This document shows, in pieces, positions 45,376 to 55,334 of a DNA stretch of 64,000 bases (the first letter of the stretch is position 1; every line of letters starts with the position of its first letter). Origin of the DNA: Prolixibacteraceae bacterium (lineage in GTDB: Bacteria > Bacteroidota > Bacteroidia > Bacteroidales > Prolixibacteraceae); NCBI GenBank assembly GCA_025210775.1, contig JAOARB010000029.1:1-64000 (forward strand), in the 5' to 3' direction. The position numbers and the translations under genes were made by a program. The notes beneath the pieces were generated by a model. It made no database searches, was not told the DNA's origin, and saw only the letters and a list, made by a program, of their open reading frames with translations.

Positions 45376-46665
45376 ATGAAACAACTGATCAATCCAACGG
45401 TCAAAGAGATTAAAGAGTGTCTCCTTAGGCCACAATTAAAGCAAGGCAACCTAAAAGAACTTGTTCTTAAAGTAGCAAATGAAATCAAAGATAGAGGGGA
45501 TATTGCCTTGATGGAATACACCCAGCGTTTTGATCATGTGAATCTAAAAACATTGACCCTTAGTGCTGATGATATTTCAAAAGCAGCATCTCTAGTTTCA
45601 GAACCACTAAAAGAAGCGATCAAGACAGCAGCAGTCAATATTCAAAGATTCCATGAAAGTCAAAAGATGGAATCGGTAAAAATAGAGACAGCACCAGGCG
45701 TGGTATGTTGGCAAGAACAAAAAGCAATAGAGAAAGTGGGACTATATATTCCAGGTGGTACAGCTCCTCTTTTTTCTACAGTGCTAATGCTTGGTATTCC
45801 AGCCCAGATTGCAGGTTGTAAAGAGGTTGTGTTGTGTACCCCTCCCAATAAGGAAGGCTCTATTGCACCAGCAATAGCTTATGCGGCACAGGTTGCAGGT
45901 ATCACAAAGGTGGTTACAGTTGGTGGAGTACAAGCCATCATGGCAATGGCCTATGGGACAGAATCGGTGCCATCCGTAGATAAGATCTTTGGTCCGGGCA
46001 ACCAATATGTGACAGCAGCCAAACAAGCGATAGGTTTAGACCAGTGTGCCATAGATATGCCAGCAGGTCCATCAGAGGTGATGGTATTGGCAGACAACAC
46101 AGCATATGCCAATTTTATTGCAGCCGACTTGTTGTCACAAGCAGAGCATGGATCAGACAGTCAAGTGATCATGGTTACCAACCACAGAGCGCTTATCGAT
46201 TCTGTTACCGAGGAGGTATACAAACAATTGGAACAACTAGACCGTAAAGAATTGGCCGATGGGGCGTTGAAAAACAGTGTATTGATCTATGTGGAAGAGG
46301 AATCTCAGATGATAGATATCGCCAATCAATATGCACCAGAGCATTTGATCTTATCAATGGACCATCCTCGTGAGGTAGCTTCAAAGATCAACCATGCAGG
46401 GTCCATATTTTTAGGACACTATACACCTGAGAGTGCTGGTGATTATGCTTCGGGGACGAATCATACACTTCCTACCAATGGTTGGGCTCGTTCTTATAGT
46501 GGAGTCAATTTAGATGCTTTCACCAAAAAGATCACGTTTCAAGAGATTAGTAGAGAAGGCCTATTAAACCTAGGTAATACCATTGAGATCATGGCAGAAG
46601 CAGAACAATTGGATGCGCACAAGAATGCCGTTAGTGTACGTTTAAAACAAATCAAAGAGAGATGA
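45376..46665 (+). CDS. hisD: Histidinol dehydrogenase
   Basis: Oxidises histidinol to histidine in two NAD-dependent steps, with zinc. The 429-residue enzyme shows GLYIPGGTAPLFSTVLM, FGPGNQYVTAAK, the IDMPAGPSEVMVLAD motif and AEHGSDSQVIMV with zinc-site Gln/His. The start is placed at MKQLINPT (45376), preceded by the SD-like AAAGGAGAAG, one of few in the window; the longer frame would overlap hisG. Its stop overlaps the hisC start by 4 bp. Confidence 0.97.
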   Translation: MKQLINPTVKEIKECLLRPQLKQGNLKELVLKVANEIKDRGDIALMEYTQRFDHVNLKTLTLSADDISKAASLVSEPLKEAIKTAAVNIQRFHESQKMESVKIETAPGVVCWQEQKAIEKVGLYIPGGTAPLFSTVLMLGIPAQIAGCKEVVLCTPPNKEGSIAPAIAYAAQVAGITKVVTVGGVQAIMAMAYGTESVPSVDKIFGPGNQYVTAAKQAIGLDQCAIDMPAGPSEVMVLADNTAYANFIAADLLSQAEHGSDSQVIMVTNHRALIDSVTEEVYKQLEQLDRKELADGALKNSVLIYVEEESQMIDIANQYAPEHLILSMDHPREVASKINHAGSIFLGHYTPESAGDYASGTNHTLPTNGWARSYSGVNLDAFTKKITFQEISREGLLNLGNTIEIMAEAEQLDAHKNAVSVRLKQIKER

Positions 46666-47708
46666 ATTTTATACTGAACAATATTGTTTGTACCAACATT
46701 TTAGAGATGTCTCCATACTCTTGTGCTCGTGATGAGTTTGAGGGAGAAGCGAGTATCTATCTTGATGCCAATGAGAATCCCTTTGATAATGGACTAAACA
46801 GATACCCTGATCCTCACCAAAAGGATCTAAAAGAGATAATATCACAAAAGAAAGCGATTGGCTCAGATCAGCTATTTCTTGGGAATGGTAGTGACGAAGC
46901 AATAGACCTACTTTTTCGTATCTTCTGTAATTCAGGGAAAGACAATTATATCTCTATCACTCCTACTTATGGCATGTATGAGGTGTGTGGTAGAATCAAT
47001 AATATTGAAAGAAGAGAAGCCCTTTTAGATGATGCTTTTCAGTTGGATGTAGAAAAGATCATAGCTTTATGGGACCAACAAACGAAACTTATTTTTCTAT
47101 GTTCTCCCAATAATCCAACAGGGAATATGCTTTCGAAAGAGGCCATACTCTCTTTATGTGAATCTTTTCATGGTATCGTAGTGGTAGATGAAGCATATAT
47201 CGATTTTTCTAGTGAACCATCGTTTACCAACTATTTGGATCAAACACCTAATTTGGTGGTACTTCAAACCTTTAGTAAAGCATGGGGACTAGCAGGTATA
47301 CGTCTAGGAATGGCAATGGCACAAAAAGAGGTTATCGATCTTTTTAATAAAGTCAAATATCCATATAACGTAAACCAATTGACCCAACAGAAAGCATTAG
47401 ACTATCTGGTTAATAAACAAGAAAAGGTAGATCAAGAGATTAAAAATATTATTGCGGAAAGAGAGCTGCTAAAGCGTGAGTTAAACGAACTCTCTACAGT
47501 AGAAAAAGTTTATCCTTCTGAAGCTAATTTTCTTTTAATCAAGATCTCTAATGCAACAGGAATCTATCAAGCATTGTTGCAAAAAGGTATTGTTACAAGA
47601 AACAGATCTAAAGTGGTCCTATGTGACGAATGTCTTCGTATCACTATTGGAACACCTGATGAGAATAGAGTATTAGTAGAACAGATTAAAGCCATCACCG
47701 AAAAATAA
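46662..47708 (+). CDS. hisC: Histidinol-phosphate aminotransferase
   Basis: A PLP enzyme that transfers an amino group from glutamate to imidazole-acetol phosphate. Fold-type I class II aminotransferase motifs are ANENPFDNGLNRYPDP, LGNGSDEAIDLLFRIF, SPNNPTGNMLS, VVDEAYIDFS and the Schiff-base Lys in FSKAWGLAGIRLG. The length, 348 residues, is normal. It overlaps hisD by 4 bp, which implies coupled translation. Confidence 0.97.
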   Translation: MNFILNNIVCTNILEMSPYSCARDEFEGEASIYLDANENPFDNGLNRYPDPHQKDLKEIISQKKAIGSDQLFLGNGSDEAIDLLFRIFCNSGKDNYISITPTYGMYEVCGRINNIERREALLDDAFQLDVEKIIALWDQQTKLIFLCSPNNPTGNMLSKEAILSLCESFHGIVVVDEAYIDFSSEPSFTNYLDQTPNLVVLQTFSKAWGLAGIRLGMAMAQKEVIDLFNKVKYPYNVNQLTQQKALDYLVNKQEKVDQEIKNIIAERELLKRELNELSTVEKVYPSEANFLLIKISNATGIYQALLQKGIVTRNRSKVVLCDECLRITIGTPDENRVLVEQIKAITEK

Positions 47709-47714
47709 TTGATT

Positions 47715-48833
47715 ATGAATCCAAACCCTAAATTACTTTTTATTGATCGCGATGGGACACTTATTGACGAACCTATTGAGGACCAACAGATAGACTCATA
47801 CGAGAAACTACAGTTTGAACCTTATGTGTTTCAAGCACTTTCAAAGATATGTCGTTCTGGCGCATATGAATTGGTTATGGTAACCAACCAAGATGGACTA
47901 GGAACAGCCTCCTTTCCTGAAGATACATTCTGGGGACCACATAAACGTATGATGGAGAGTTTCGAGAAAGAAGGGATTACTTTCCGATCTGTTCATATTG
48001 ACCGTACTTTCGAAGAGGATAAAGCCCCTACTAGAAAGCCTGAGATTGGAATGCTTACCTCCTATCTGGATGGCAACTATGACATTCCTAATTCTTTGGT
48101 TATTGGGGATCGTTTTACAGATATCCAATTGGCTAAGAACCTAGGCTGTAAAGGGATCTACTATGGAGAAGCTGCGATCCCTTCAGAACTTACGGAAGAT
48201 TGTATCTTATCTTCTAAAGATTGGAACACAATTGCCGATACGATTCTTTTCCCTACAAGGAAGGTAGTGATCAAAAGAACTACAGCAGAGACAGATATCG
48301 CTATCTCTCTTGAACTAGACAATAGTGAAAAAGGAGAAATCTCTACAGGATTAAAATTCTTCGACCATATGCTAGAGCAGATAGACAGACATGGAAACTG
48401 TAAACTAGACATTCAAGTCAAAGGAGATCTTGAGGTGGATGAGCATCATACCATAGAAGATGTCGGTATTGCACTAGGAGATGCTTTTAGACAAGCCCTA
48501 GGAGATAAGAAAGGCATCGAGAGATATGGCTTCCTTCTACCGATGGACGATACGTTGGCTCAGGTGGCCATTGATTTCGGTGGTAGACCATGGATATTAT
48601 GGGATGCCAAATTCAAAAGAGAATATGTTGGGGATATGCCCACAGAGATGTTTTTCCACTTCTTTAAGTCCTTTAGTGACCAAGCGAGATGTAACCTCAA
48701 CATTAAAGCCGAAGGAGAGAATGAACATCACAAGATAGAGGGAATATTTAAAGGGTTTGCTAAAGCCATTAAGATGGCAGCCACTCAAAATAAGAACAAT
48801 TTTACCATACCAAGCACCAAAGAACAATTATAG
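47715..48833 (+). CDS. hisB: Histidinol-phosphatase / imidazoleglycerol-phosphate dehydratase
   Basis: A bifunctional enzyme for steps six and eight of the pathway. The N-terminal HAD phosphatase (about residues 1-165) shows [14 protein letters not shown] with the nucleophile Asp and later [17 protein letters not shown]. The C-terminal IGPD domain (about 175-372) shows [30 protein letters not shown] and [18 protein letters not shown], the metal-binding His clusters. The ATG at 47715 is chosen over a TTG two codons earlier. It follows hisC by 6 bp. Confidence 0.96.
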   Translation: MNPNPKLLFIDRDGTLIDEPIEDQQIDSYEKLQFEPYVFQALSKICRSGAYELVMVTNQDGLGTASFPEDTFWGPHKRMMESFEKEGITFRSVHIDRTFEEDKAPTRKPEIGMLTSYLDGNYDIPNSLVIGDRFTDIQLAKNLGCKGIYYGEAAIPSELTEDCILSSKDWNTIADTILFPTRKVVIKRTTAETDIAISLELDNSEKGEISTGLKFFDHMLEQIDRHGNCKLDIQVKGDLEVDEHHTIEDVGIALGDAFRQALGDKKGIERYGFLLPMDDTLAQVAIDFGGRPWILWDAKFKREYVGDMPTEMFFHFFKSFSDQARCNLNIKAEGENEHHKIEGIFKGFAKAIKMAATQNKNNFTIPSTKEQL

Positions 48834-48835
48834 TT

Positions 48836-49696
48836 ATGTCTACACAAAAAGCAATACTTCTACTTCATTGTCCAGATCAAACAGGAATCTTAGCTAAAGT
48901 AACTGAATTCGTTAATGAAAATAAAGGAAATATCCTCTATCTAGACCAGTATGTGGATAGAGAAGAGTCTCTTTTTTATATGCGTTTAGAGTGGGATCTA
49001 AAGCAATTTACCATCCCGAAAGATAAAATAGAAGAGTATTTCAATACCCTCTTTGCAAAAAAATATAAACTCAACTTCCAACTTTACTTCTCGGAACAAA
49101 AACCAAAGATGGCACTTTTTGTTTCGAAGATGTCTCATTGTCTTTTTGATATTCTTGCAAGATATGCTGCAGGAGAATGGGAGGTGGAAATTCCATGTAT
49201 CATCTCTAACCACCAAACCTTAGAGCCTATAGCTAAGAAATTTGGTATTCCTTTCCATTATCATCCAATAACAGCGAAAACAAAAGCGGAAGAAGAAAAA
49301 AAGGAAATTCAAATATTAAAAAAATACAATATCGACTTTATTGTTTTAGCACGTTATATGCAGATCCTTAGTGAGAATTTTATCTCTCATTTTCCGAATA
49401 AAGTGATTAACATCCATCACTCCTTCCTACCCGCCTTTGCGGGGGCAAAGCCTTATCATGCAGCACATAAAAGAGGGGTAAAAATCATAGGGGCTACAAG
49501 TCATTATGTTACTACAGAGTTGGATGCAGGACCTATTATTGTACAGGATGTAACCAAAATAAGTCATAAAGATACTGTACAAAATCTCGTTTGTAAAGGT
49601 AGAGATCTAGAAAAAATTGTACTTTCACAGGCGGTATACAAACATATCCAGCATAAAGTACTGGTATACAACAACAGAACTGTTGTATTTTCATAG
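48836..49696 (+). CDS. purU: Formyltetrahydrofolate deformylase
   Basis: Hydrolyses 10-formyl-tetrahydrofolate to formate and tetrahydrofolate. It has an N-terminal ACT domain (about residues 5-85, LLLHCPDQTGILAKVTEFV) and a C-terminal formyltransferase-like domain with INIHHSFLPAFAGAKPYHAA (Asn and His catalytic residues) and the ELDAGPIIVQD segment with the catalytic Asp. The length, 286 residues, fits PurU. It starts 2 bp after hisB, so it is part of the his transcript, an unusual place for it. Confidence 0.92.
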   Translation: MSTQKAILLLHCPDQTGILAKVTEFVNENKGNILYLDQYVDREESLFYMRLEWDLKQFTIPKDKIEEYFNTLFAKKYKLNFQLYFSEQKPKMALFVSKMSHCLFDILARYAAGEWEVEIPCIISNHQTLEPIAKKFGIPFHYHPITAKTKAEEEKKEIQILKKYNIDFIVLARYMQILSENFISHFPNKVINIHHSFLPAFAGAKPYHAAHKRGVKIIGATSHYVTTELDAGPIIVQDVTKISHKDTVQNLVCKGRDLEKIVLSQAVYKHIQHKVLVYNNRTVVFS

Positions 49697-49747
49697 GATT
49701 TACCCCTATGATAAAACTATTATTTAAGTATCAACACTTTACTTAGT

Positions 49748-50350
49748 ATGAGAAGAATAAACATCCTACTTGTTATGGTGGCTCTGGTTATAGGAGTCGC
49801 TTGTACAAGTAAACAAAACAAACACAACACTGAGATATGCATTTCCGCTGAAGACATTATTGATTCTATTAAGCAGAATGAAATGCCTGAAGAATATGGC
49901 TATATCCTGCAAGTGGGAGATAAAGCTCCCAACTTTACTGTTACGTTGACTAACGGCAACAAAGTATCGCTTAGCGATCTTAGAGGGAAAGTAGTCATGT
50001 TGCAATTTACCGCAAGTTGGTGTCCTGTATGTAGAAAAGAGATTCCTAATATCGAAAACGATATTTGGCAGAAACTAAAAACCAATACGGATTTTTATCT
50101 TTTGGCTATCGACAGAGATGAACCTCTTGAAACGGTTCTAAAATATAAGGAGGATATGAAATTCACTTATCCTATTGCTTTAGATCCGAACGCAGATGTA
50201 TTTGGCCTTTTTTCTTTAAAAAGAGCTGGAGTAACCCGTAATGTTATTATCGATAAGGATGGTCGTATCGCTTTTCTTACTCGTCTGTACAAACCAGAAG
50301 AGTTTGACAATATGAAAAAAGTGATCGAATATCTTCTTTGTCGCGAATAA
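49748..50350 (+). CDS. TlpA-like thioredoxin-fold lipoprotein
   Basis: A 200-residue lipoprotein. The signal peptide ends at lipobox IGVAC with Cys19. The mature part is a peroxiredoxin/TlpA-like domain from about residue 52 (GDKAPNFTVTLTNGNKVSLSDLRGKVV, in part) with the redox motif WCPVC at residues 91-95 and the cis-Pro region near RAGVTRNVIIDKDGRI. It would act in the periplasm on protein thiols or haem-related substrates. It sits inside the his operon between purU (51 bp) and hisH (36 bp), with no obvious link to histidine. Confidence 0.88.
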   Translation: MRRINILLVMVALVIGVACTSKQNKHNTEICISAEDIIDSIKQNEMPEEYGYILQVGDKAPNFTVTLTNGNKVSLSDLRGKVVMLQFTASWCPVCRKEIPNIENDIWQKLKTNTDFYLLAIDRDEPLETVLKYKEDMKFTYPIALDPNADVFGLFSLKRAGVTRNVIIDKDGRIAFLTRLYKPEEFDNMKKVIEYLLCRE

Positions 50351-50386
50351 CCAATTTTCACCTTTGTATACCAGTACTTTAGCTTT

Positions 50387-50983
50387 ATGAAAGTTGCAAT
50401 TATTAAATATAATGGGGGTAACATTTTTTCTGTTCAAGAGACCTTAAAACGTTTAGGTATTGAACCCATTGTTACCGACCAATACGAGGAGATAACGAAT
50501 GCTGATCGTGTTATCTTTCCCGGAGTAGGACAAGCACAGAGTGCTATGGAATACTTAAAATCTCGCAAGTTAGATCTTGTGATCAAGGAACTTCAACAAC
50601 CTGTTTTAGGAATTTGTTTAGGTCTTCAATTAATGTGCCAACATACGGAAGAAGGGGATGTAGATGGATTGGGTATTTTTCAAACCCAAGTCAAACGATT
50701 TGTACCCACGGCTACAGAGAATAAGGTGCCACATATGGGATGGAATCAAGTCTATTTTTCTGAGCCATCCATATGGAAGGAGTCTTTCGATGAAGCTTAT
50801 CTCTATTTTGTACATTCATACTTCGCAGAGCTCTGTAACGATACTTTAGCATGGACTCCTTATGCCCAAAAGTTTAGTGCTATGATGCAAAAAGATAACT
50901 TCTGGGCCATGCAATTTCACCCAGAAAAGAGTGGGGATGTAGGATCTAAAATGTTACAACAATTTCTAAAACAGCAACCATGA
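50387..50983 (+). CDS. hisH: Imidazole glycerol phosphate synthase, glutaminase subunit
   Basis: A class I glutamine amidotransferase that supplies ammonia to HisF. The nucleophile Cys lies in [13 protein letters not shown] (about residues 71-83), and the His-Glu pair in [13 protein letters not shown]. The N-terminus has [17 protein letters not shown]. The length, 198 residues, is normal. Its stop overlaps the hisA start by 4 bp. Confidence 0.96.
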   Translation: MKVAIIKYNGGNIFSVQETLKRLGIEPIVTDQYEEITNADRVIFPGVGQAQSAMEYLKSRKLDLVIKELQQPVLGICLGLQLMCQHTEEGDVDGLGIFQTQVKRFVPTATENKVPHMGWNQVYFSEPSIWKESFDEAYLYFVHSYFAELCNDTLAWTPYAQKFSAMMQKDNFWAMQFHPEKSGDVGSKMLQQFLKQQP

Positions 50984-51708
50984 TTGAAATTATACCAGCC
51001 ATAGATATTATTGACAATAAGTGTGTACGTCTTAGCAAAGGCGACTACAGTACACAAAAGACCTATCATAGCGATCCCGTAGCTCAAGCACAGCAGTTTG
51101 AAGCACATGGGATTAAACGTCTTCACCTAGTGGATCTAGAGGGGGCTAAAATGAAACATATTGTCAACTATAAAACATTAGAACGTATTGCCACTAAGAC
51201 CAACCTTATTATTGATTTTGGTGGAGGCATAAAAAGTGAAGAGGATGTGCATATTGCATTTGAATCGGGAGCTGAAATGATTACAGGAGGAAGTATTGCG
51301 GTACAAGATCCTACTCTTTTCACCTCTTGGATTGAGAAGTATGGTGCAGAAAGAATGATTCTTGGAGCAGATGCAAGAGATCGAAAGATCTCCACTATGG
51401 GATGGAAAGAGTCTTCGGAACTAGAGATCATTGATTTTATTCAGAGCTGGACAGACAAAGGTATAACCAAAGTGATCAGTACCGATATCGATAAAGATGG
51501 TATGTTAGATGGTCCCTCTTTTGACCTATATAAAGAGATTAAAGCACACTACCCAGATCTATTTCTGGTAGCTAGTGGGGGTATTTCTAACATGAACGAC
51601 ATACTACAATTAGACCAAGATGGTATAGATGCTACTATCGTTGGTAAAGCCATATACGAAGGAAAGATCTCTTTAAAGACATTAGAGAATTATATTCTAA
51701 ACGCTTAA
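50980..51708 (+). CDS. hisA: ProFAR isomerase
   Basis: Isomerises the ProFAR aminoaldose to the ketose form, an Amadori rearrangement in histidine synthesis. A (beta/alpha)8 barrel of 242 residues with the catalytic Asp in [19 protein letters not shown] (Asp9) and the second catalytic Asp in the [14 protein letters not shown] region. LDFGGGIKS and [12 protein letters not shown] provide phosphate-binding loops. It overlaps hisH by 4 bp and precedes hisF by 10 bp. Confidence 0.96.
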   Translation: MIEIIPAIDIIDNKCVRLSKGDYSTQKTYHSDPVAQAQQFEAHGIKRLHLVDLEGAKMKHIVNYKTLERIATKTNLIIDFGGGIKSEEDVHIAFESGAEMITGGSIAVQDPTLFTSWIEKYGAERMILGADARDRKISTMGWKESSELEIIDFIQSWTDKGITKVISTDIDKDGMLDGPSFDLYKEIKAHYPDLFLVASGGISNMNDILQLDQDGIDATIVGKAIYEGKISLKTLENYILNA

Positions 51709-51718
51709 ACCCAATGAT

Positions 51719-52474
51719 ATGCTTGCAAAACGAATTATACCCTGCCTGGATATTAAAGATGGGCAGACTGTAAAAGGAATAAACTTTGAAGGGATTAAGG
51801 CCGTAGGCGATCCTGTAGAGCTAGCTTATTGGTATTCTAAACAGGGTGCTGATGAATTGGTATTATTAGATATTACTGCTACATCAGAGGCTCGTAAGAC
51901 AACCAAAGAGCTGGTAAAACGTATCGCTTCAGAGATAAATATTCCCTTCACTATCGGAGGGGGAATCTCTTCGCTAGAAGATGCTGCTACCCTACTAGAA
52001 TACGGGGCAGATAAAGTGTCTATCAACTCTTCTGCCATACGTAATCCAGAATTAATAGATCAGTTGGCAACACGCTTTGGAACCCAGTTTGTGGTGGTAG
52101 CTATCGATGCCAGACAAGAAGAAGAAAGGTGGGCAGTAAAAAGTGCTGGAGGAAGAATAGACACAGATAAAGAACTTTTCTCATGGGCTAAAGAGAGTCA
52201 AGAGAGAGGTGCTGGTGAGATTCTATTTACATCTATGGATCATGATGGAACCAAACAAGGGTTTGCAAATAAAGCTTTGCTTCAACTCCATCAAGATCTA
52301 TCTATTCCTGTTATTGCTTCTGGAGGAGCTGGCAATATGGAGCATTTTGTTGATGCTTTTATTGAAGGCAAAGCGGATGCTGCTTTAGCGGCAAGTATCT
52401 TCCACTATAAAGAGGTAGCTATTCCAGACTTAAAGAAATATCTAGCCTCTAAACAAATCCCAATACGATTATAA
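51719..52474 (+). CDS. hisF: Imidazole glycerol phosphate synthase, cyclase subunit
   Basis: Uses ammonia from HisH to form imidazole glycerol phosphate and AICAR. A (beta/alpha)8 barrel of 251 residues with the catalytic Asp11 in [16 protein letters not shown] and the second catalytic Asp in [25 protein letters not shown] and [14 protein letters not shown] are the two phosphate-binding loops. It is related to HisA by sequence and fold. AICAR links this step to purine synthesis. Confidence 0.97.
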   Translation: MLAKRIIPCLDIKDGQTVKGINFEGIKAVGDPVELAYWYSKQGADELVLLDITATSEARKTTKELVKRIASEINIPFTIGGGISSLEDAATLLEYGADKVSINSSAIRNPELIDQLATRFGTQFVVVAIDARQEEERWAVKSAGGRIDTDKELFSWAKESQERGAGEILFTSMDHDGTKQGFANKALLQLHQDLSIPVIASGGAGNMEHFVDAFIEGKADAALAASIFHYKEVAIPDLKKYLASKQIPIRL

Positions 52475-52488
52475 TAAAAGATTCAGCC

Positions 52489-53085
52489 ATGAATATCGAT
52501 TTCAATAAAATGGGCAATGGTCTTGTGCCCGCCATTATTCAAGACTATAGAACACAGAAAGTGTTAATGTTAGGCTATATGAATGAAGCAGCCTACCTAA
52601 AGACGAAAGAGGAAAAGAAAGTAACTTTCTATAGCCGTACCAAAGAGAGACTATGGACCAAAGGAGAGACCTCTTCTAATTTTCTAATGGTAGAGAAAAT
52701 CCTCCTAGATTGTGACCAAGATACTCTCTTAATCTATGTTACGCCAAAAGGACCTACTTGCCACAAAGGCACAGATACTTGTTGGGCAGAAGACAATACA
52801 CCTAATGATATCTTATTCTTAAGTGAATTGCAAGATTTTATTGACAAAAGAAAAGAGGAGATGCCAGAGGGGAGCTATACTACTCACCTTTTTAATAAAG
52901 GGATTCGTAAGATCACACAGAAAGTGGGAGAAGAAGCCGTAGAGACCGTTATTGGTGCAATGGCTAATGACGATGAGAACTTCCTTTATGAAGGAGCTGA
53001 TCTACTTTACCACCTTATCGTCTTATTGACTTATAAAGGATACCGTATCGAAGATTTAGTTCGTGAACTAAAGAAGAGACACTAA
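52489..53085 (+). CDS. hisI: Phosphoribosyl-AMP cyclohydrolase / phosphoribosyl-ATP pyrophosphatase
   Basis: A fused HisIE enzyme for steps two and three of the pathway. The N-terminal cyclohydrolase (about residues 1-100) has TKGETSSNFLMVEKILLDCDQD and the zinc-binding Cys residues in GPTCHKGTDTCW. The C-terminal pyrophosphatase (about 105-198) has QKVGEEAVETVIGAM and the acidic helix LYEGADLLYHLIVLL. The length, 198 residues, is usual. It is the last his gene and is followed by a terminator hairpin. Confidence 0.96.
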   Translation: MNIDFNKMGNGLVPAIIQDYRTQKVLMLGYMNEAAYLKTKEEKKVTFYSRTKERLWTKGETSSNFLMVEKILLDCDQDTLLIYVTPKGPTCHKGTDTCWAEDNTPNDILFLSELQDFIDKRKEEMPEGSYTTHLFNKGIRKITQKVGEEAVETVIGAMANDDENFLYEGADLLYHLIVLLTYKGYRIEDLVRELKKRH

Positions 53086-53098
53086 GATAATATAAAAA

Positions 53099-53140
53099 AG
53101 AGCGGTAGACACATAACACAACTGTATCTATCGCTCCTTT
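53099..53140. terminator. Terminator at end of his operon
   Basis: AGCGGTAGA (53101-53109) pairs with TCTATCGCT (53127-53135) with one G-U pair, 15 bp after the hisIE stop codon. It is flanked by A-rich and T-rich sequence and can also serve the convergent minus-strand gene. Confidence 0.75.
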
Positions 53141-53201
53141 AGTTTCACTACCACAATAATCTAACTGGGACTGAAACTTTTGATTCACGAAATGGTCCCT
53201 T

Positions 53202-54026
53202 CTATAATCCCATTGAAAGCACATCAACTGATGGGATAGCAGGTGTCTCAATCAACGAAGTACGCACCCATCGAGGACGAGAGGTAAAGAAAGAGACAAT
53301 AGACGGGAATAACTTAAACCAATGTTCTCCATTATCATTTTCTGCAAGAGATACATGTATAGAAATACCAGACTCTTTAATCCATGACACCATCTGCCCA
53401 TTAAGCTGTTCTGCTTGAACGATAAAAGAGGTAATCCCCATTGCTTTGGCTTTCTCTATTGCACCTCCTAAAGCAATAGACCTATCCCACTCATAGAAGA
53501 GATTTGAAGTATCTACCCGACGGGACAAATATTGTAGTTGTTTCCAATCGGACGACACATAACGAATATATTTAGCGTTTCGATGTCTCTTTAGCACCTT
53601 AAATAATGCACCTATATTATCCACCTCTTTATCAAGATGAATCATAAAGAACTTATCTGTAGGCAAAAGGCTTAATACATCTTCTATATGAGATATATGA
53701 TAGACCAAGCTACTTTTCGATAGCTTGTTTCTCAAAGAGATTGACTCAATCTTACGCCCCTTCATTTCAGACAAGCGATAAGCCTTATTGGCATATGCAG
53801 AGACATCATCTTGACGAAAAGCGAACCACTGTGCATCTTTGCTTTCAAAGACATCAATCACGACACCATCAGAACCATATTCCCATGCTAAGCGCACAGC
53901 AACAACAGTATTGCGGGGTTTATAAAAACTTGCGCCTCCACGGGCAACAATCTTAACCTGCGACCGTAACATTATTGGGAACCCAACCCAACAAAGCATA
54001 ATCATTATAAATTTAATAACCATCAT
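53202..54026 (-). CDS. Glycerophosphodiester-phosphodiesterase-fold protein, catalytic residues missing
   Basis: A secreted or membrane-anchored protein with a signal-like hydrophobic N-terminus and the overall order of a GDPD (TIM-barrel) domain. In active enzymes the motif HRG..(P)EN, an ExD pair and an HD are needed; here the equivalents read ARGGASFYKPRNT, VVIDV and FRQDD, so most metal and catalytic residues are gone. It is therefore probably inactive as a phosphodiesterase. The start is placed at the ATG ATG at 54021-54026, preceded by a good Shine-Dalgarno (GGAGGAGGAATT). It is a single gene, convergent with the his operon. Confidence 0.65.
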   Translation of the reverse strand: MMVIKFIMIMLCWVGFPIMLRSQVKIVARGGASFYKPRNTVVAVRLAWEYGSDGVVIDVFESKDAQWFAFRQDDVSAYANKAYRLSEMKGRKIESISLRNKLSKSSLVYHISHIEDVLSLLPTDKFFMIHLDKEVDNIGALFKVLKRHRNAKYIRYVSSDWKQLQYLSRRVDTSNLFYEWDRSIALGGAIEKAKAMGITSFIVQAEQLNGQMVSWIKESGISIHVSLAENDNGEHWFKLFPSIVSFFTSRPRWVRTSLIETPAIPSVDVLSMGL

Positions 54027-54198
54027 AATTCCTCCTCCCAACCATTAACCATATCTTCTATAATTGTAACAACAAAAAGAGGGGTTCAGTTTGTCAAAAA
54101 GGCTTAAATATTTCTGACTTAATTCATAAAAATTCCCTTTTTATTTGTCTTATAAGCTTTCTTAACCAATCTTTGTATTAAACGAAGAGTAGAAAGTT

Positions 54199-55323
54199 AT
54201 GAGTTTAGAAATAAGAGAAGTAATCAACAAGAAGGATTTCAAAGTTTTTGTTAACCTTCCTTTCGAATTGTACAAAGATTCAAACTACTGGGTACCACCT
54301 ATTAAAAGTGAGGAGATCAAAGCACTTCAATCAGAGCATAACCCTATGGTAAAACAGTGTTCAGTGAAATACTGGATTGTTTTTAAAGATGGGAAGTGTG
54401 TCGGTCGTATCGGTGCCATTGTACATCATAAGTACATTGAGAAGATTGACAAAAAAGTAGGTCGTTTTACTCGTGCTGAATTTATTAACGACAACGAAGT
54501 GGTAGATTTACTTTTCACTACTGCCCAAAATTGGTTAAAAGATCAAGGAATGGTAGAAGTACAGGGACCATTAGGATTCTCTAATCTAGACCATCAAGGA
54601 ATGCTTGTAGAAGGTTTTGATCGTTTGCCATCTATCGGATCGGAATATCACCTTCCTTATTATAAAGATCAGATGGACCGTATGGGATTTACCAAAGAGA
54701 TGGACTGGATCGAATTTCGTCTAGGTATTGATGGTATGGTACTTCCAGACAAAGCCATTCGTGTGATGGAACTTGTAAGAAAACGTAATGGTTTTGAGAT
54801 CTTACATTTCGATTCAACCAAAGATCTTCTTGCTTATGGACGAAAGATTTTTGATATTCTTAATGAAGCATTTAAAGATCTTTTCTCTGTCGTTTCGTTA
54901 GATCAGGAGACTTCTGACTATTACATTGAAAAATACCTTACTTTCCTTAATCCAAGGTTTGTAAAGATCATGTTAGACAAAGACAAAGAGGTGGCAGGTT
55001 TCACTATTGGTATCCCTTCTCTATCAGAAGCAATGCAAAAAGCCAATGGACGTATCTTCCCTTTCGGTTTTATACACCTTAAGAAGGCGATGAAACATCC
55101 TAAGGTATGTGATGTACTATTGACAGGTCTACATCCAAAATATCAAGCCAGTGGTGCAGTAGCACTATTATTTGGGGAACTACATAAAGAGATGGTAAAC
55201 CAAGGAGTAGAGTTCATTGAGACTACAGGAATGCTTGAAACGAACAATAAAGCCATTTCCAACTGGAAGAACTATCCTCACGAACAACACAAAAGAAAAC
55301 GTTGTTATCGCAAGGATCTATAA
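54199..55323 (+). CDS. GNAT-like acyltransferase (YghO-type), candidate ceramide synthase
   Basis: A 374-residue cytosolic protein that looks like the YghO-type GNAT-related family. Segments FVNLPFELYKDSNYWVPP near the start, QGPLGFSNLDHQGMLVEGFD in the middle, and LLTGLHPKYQASGAVALLF with the acyl-CoA-binding region near the end are family-like. Some relatives are bacterial ceramide synthases in the sphingolipid pathway (recalled, not checked), which would fit a sphingolipid-making Bacteroidota. No serine palmitoyltransferase gene is nearby, so the role stays open. It is monocistronic with its own terminator. Confidence 0.7.
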   Translation: MSLEIREVINKKDFKVFVNLPFELYKDSNYWVPPIKSEEIKALQSEHNPMVKQCSVKYWIVFKDGKCVGRIGAIVHHKYIEKIDKKVGRFTRAEFINDNEVVDLLFTTAQNWLKDQGMVEVQGPLGFSNLDHQGMLVEGFDRLPSIGSEYHLPYYKDQMDRMGFTKEMDWIEFRLGIDGMVLPDKAIRVMELVRKRNGFEILHFDSTKDLLAYGRKIFDILNEAFKDLFSVVSLDQETSDYYIEKYLTFLNPRFVKIMLDKDKEVAGFTIGIPSLSEAMQKANGRIFPFGFIHLKKAMKHPKVCDVLLTGLHPKYQASGAVALLFGELHKEMVNQGVEFIETTGMLETNNKAISNWKNYPHEQHKRKRCYRKDL

Positions 55324-55334
55324 TATACTTTTTT

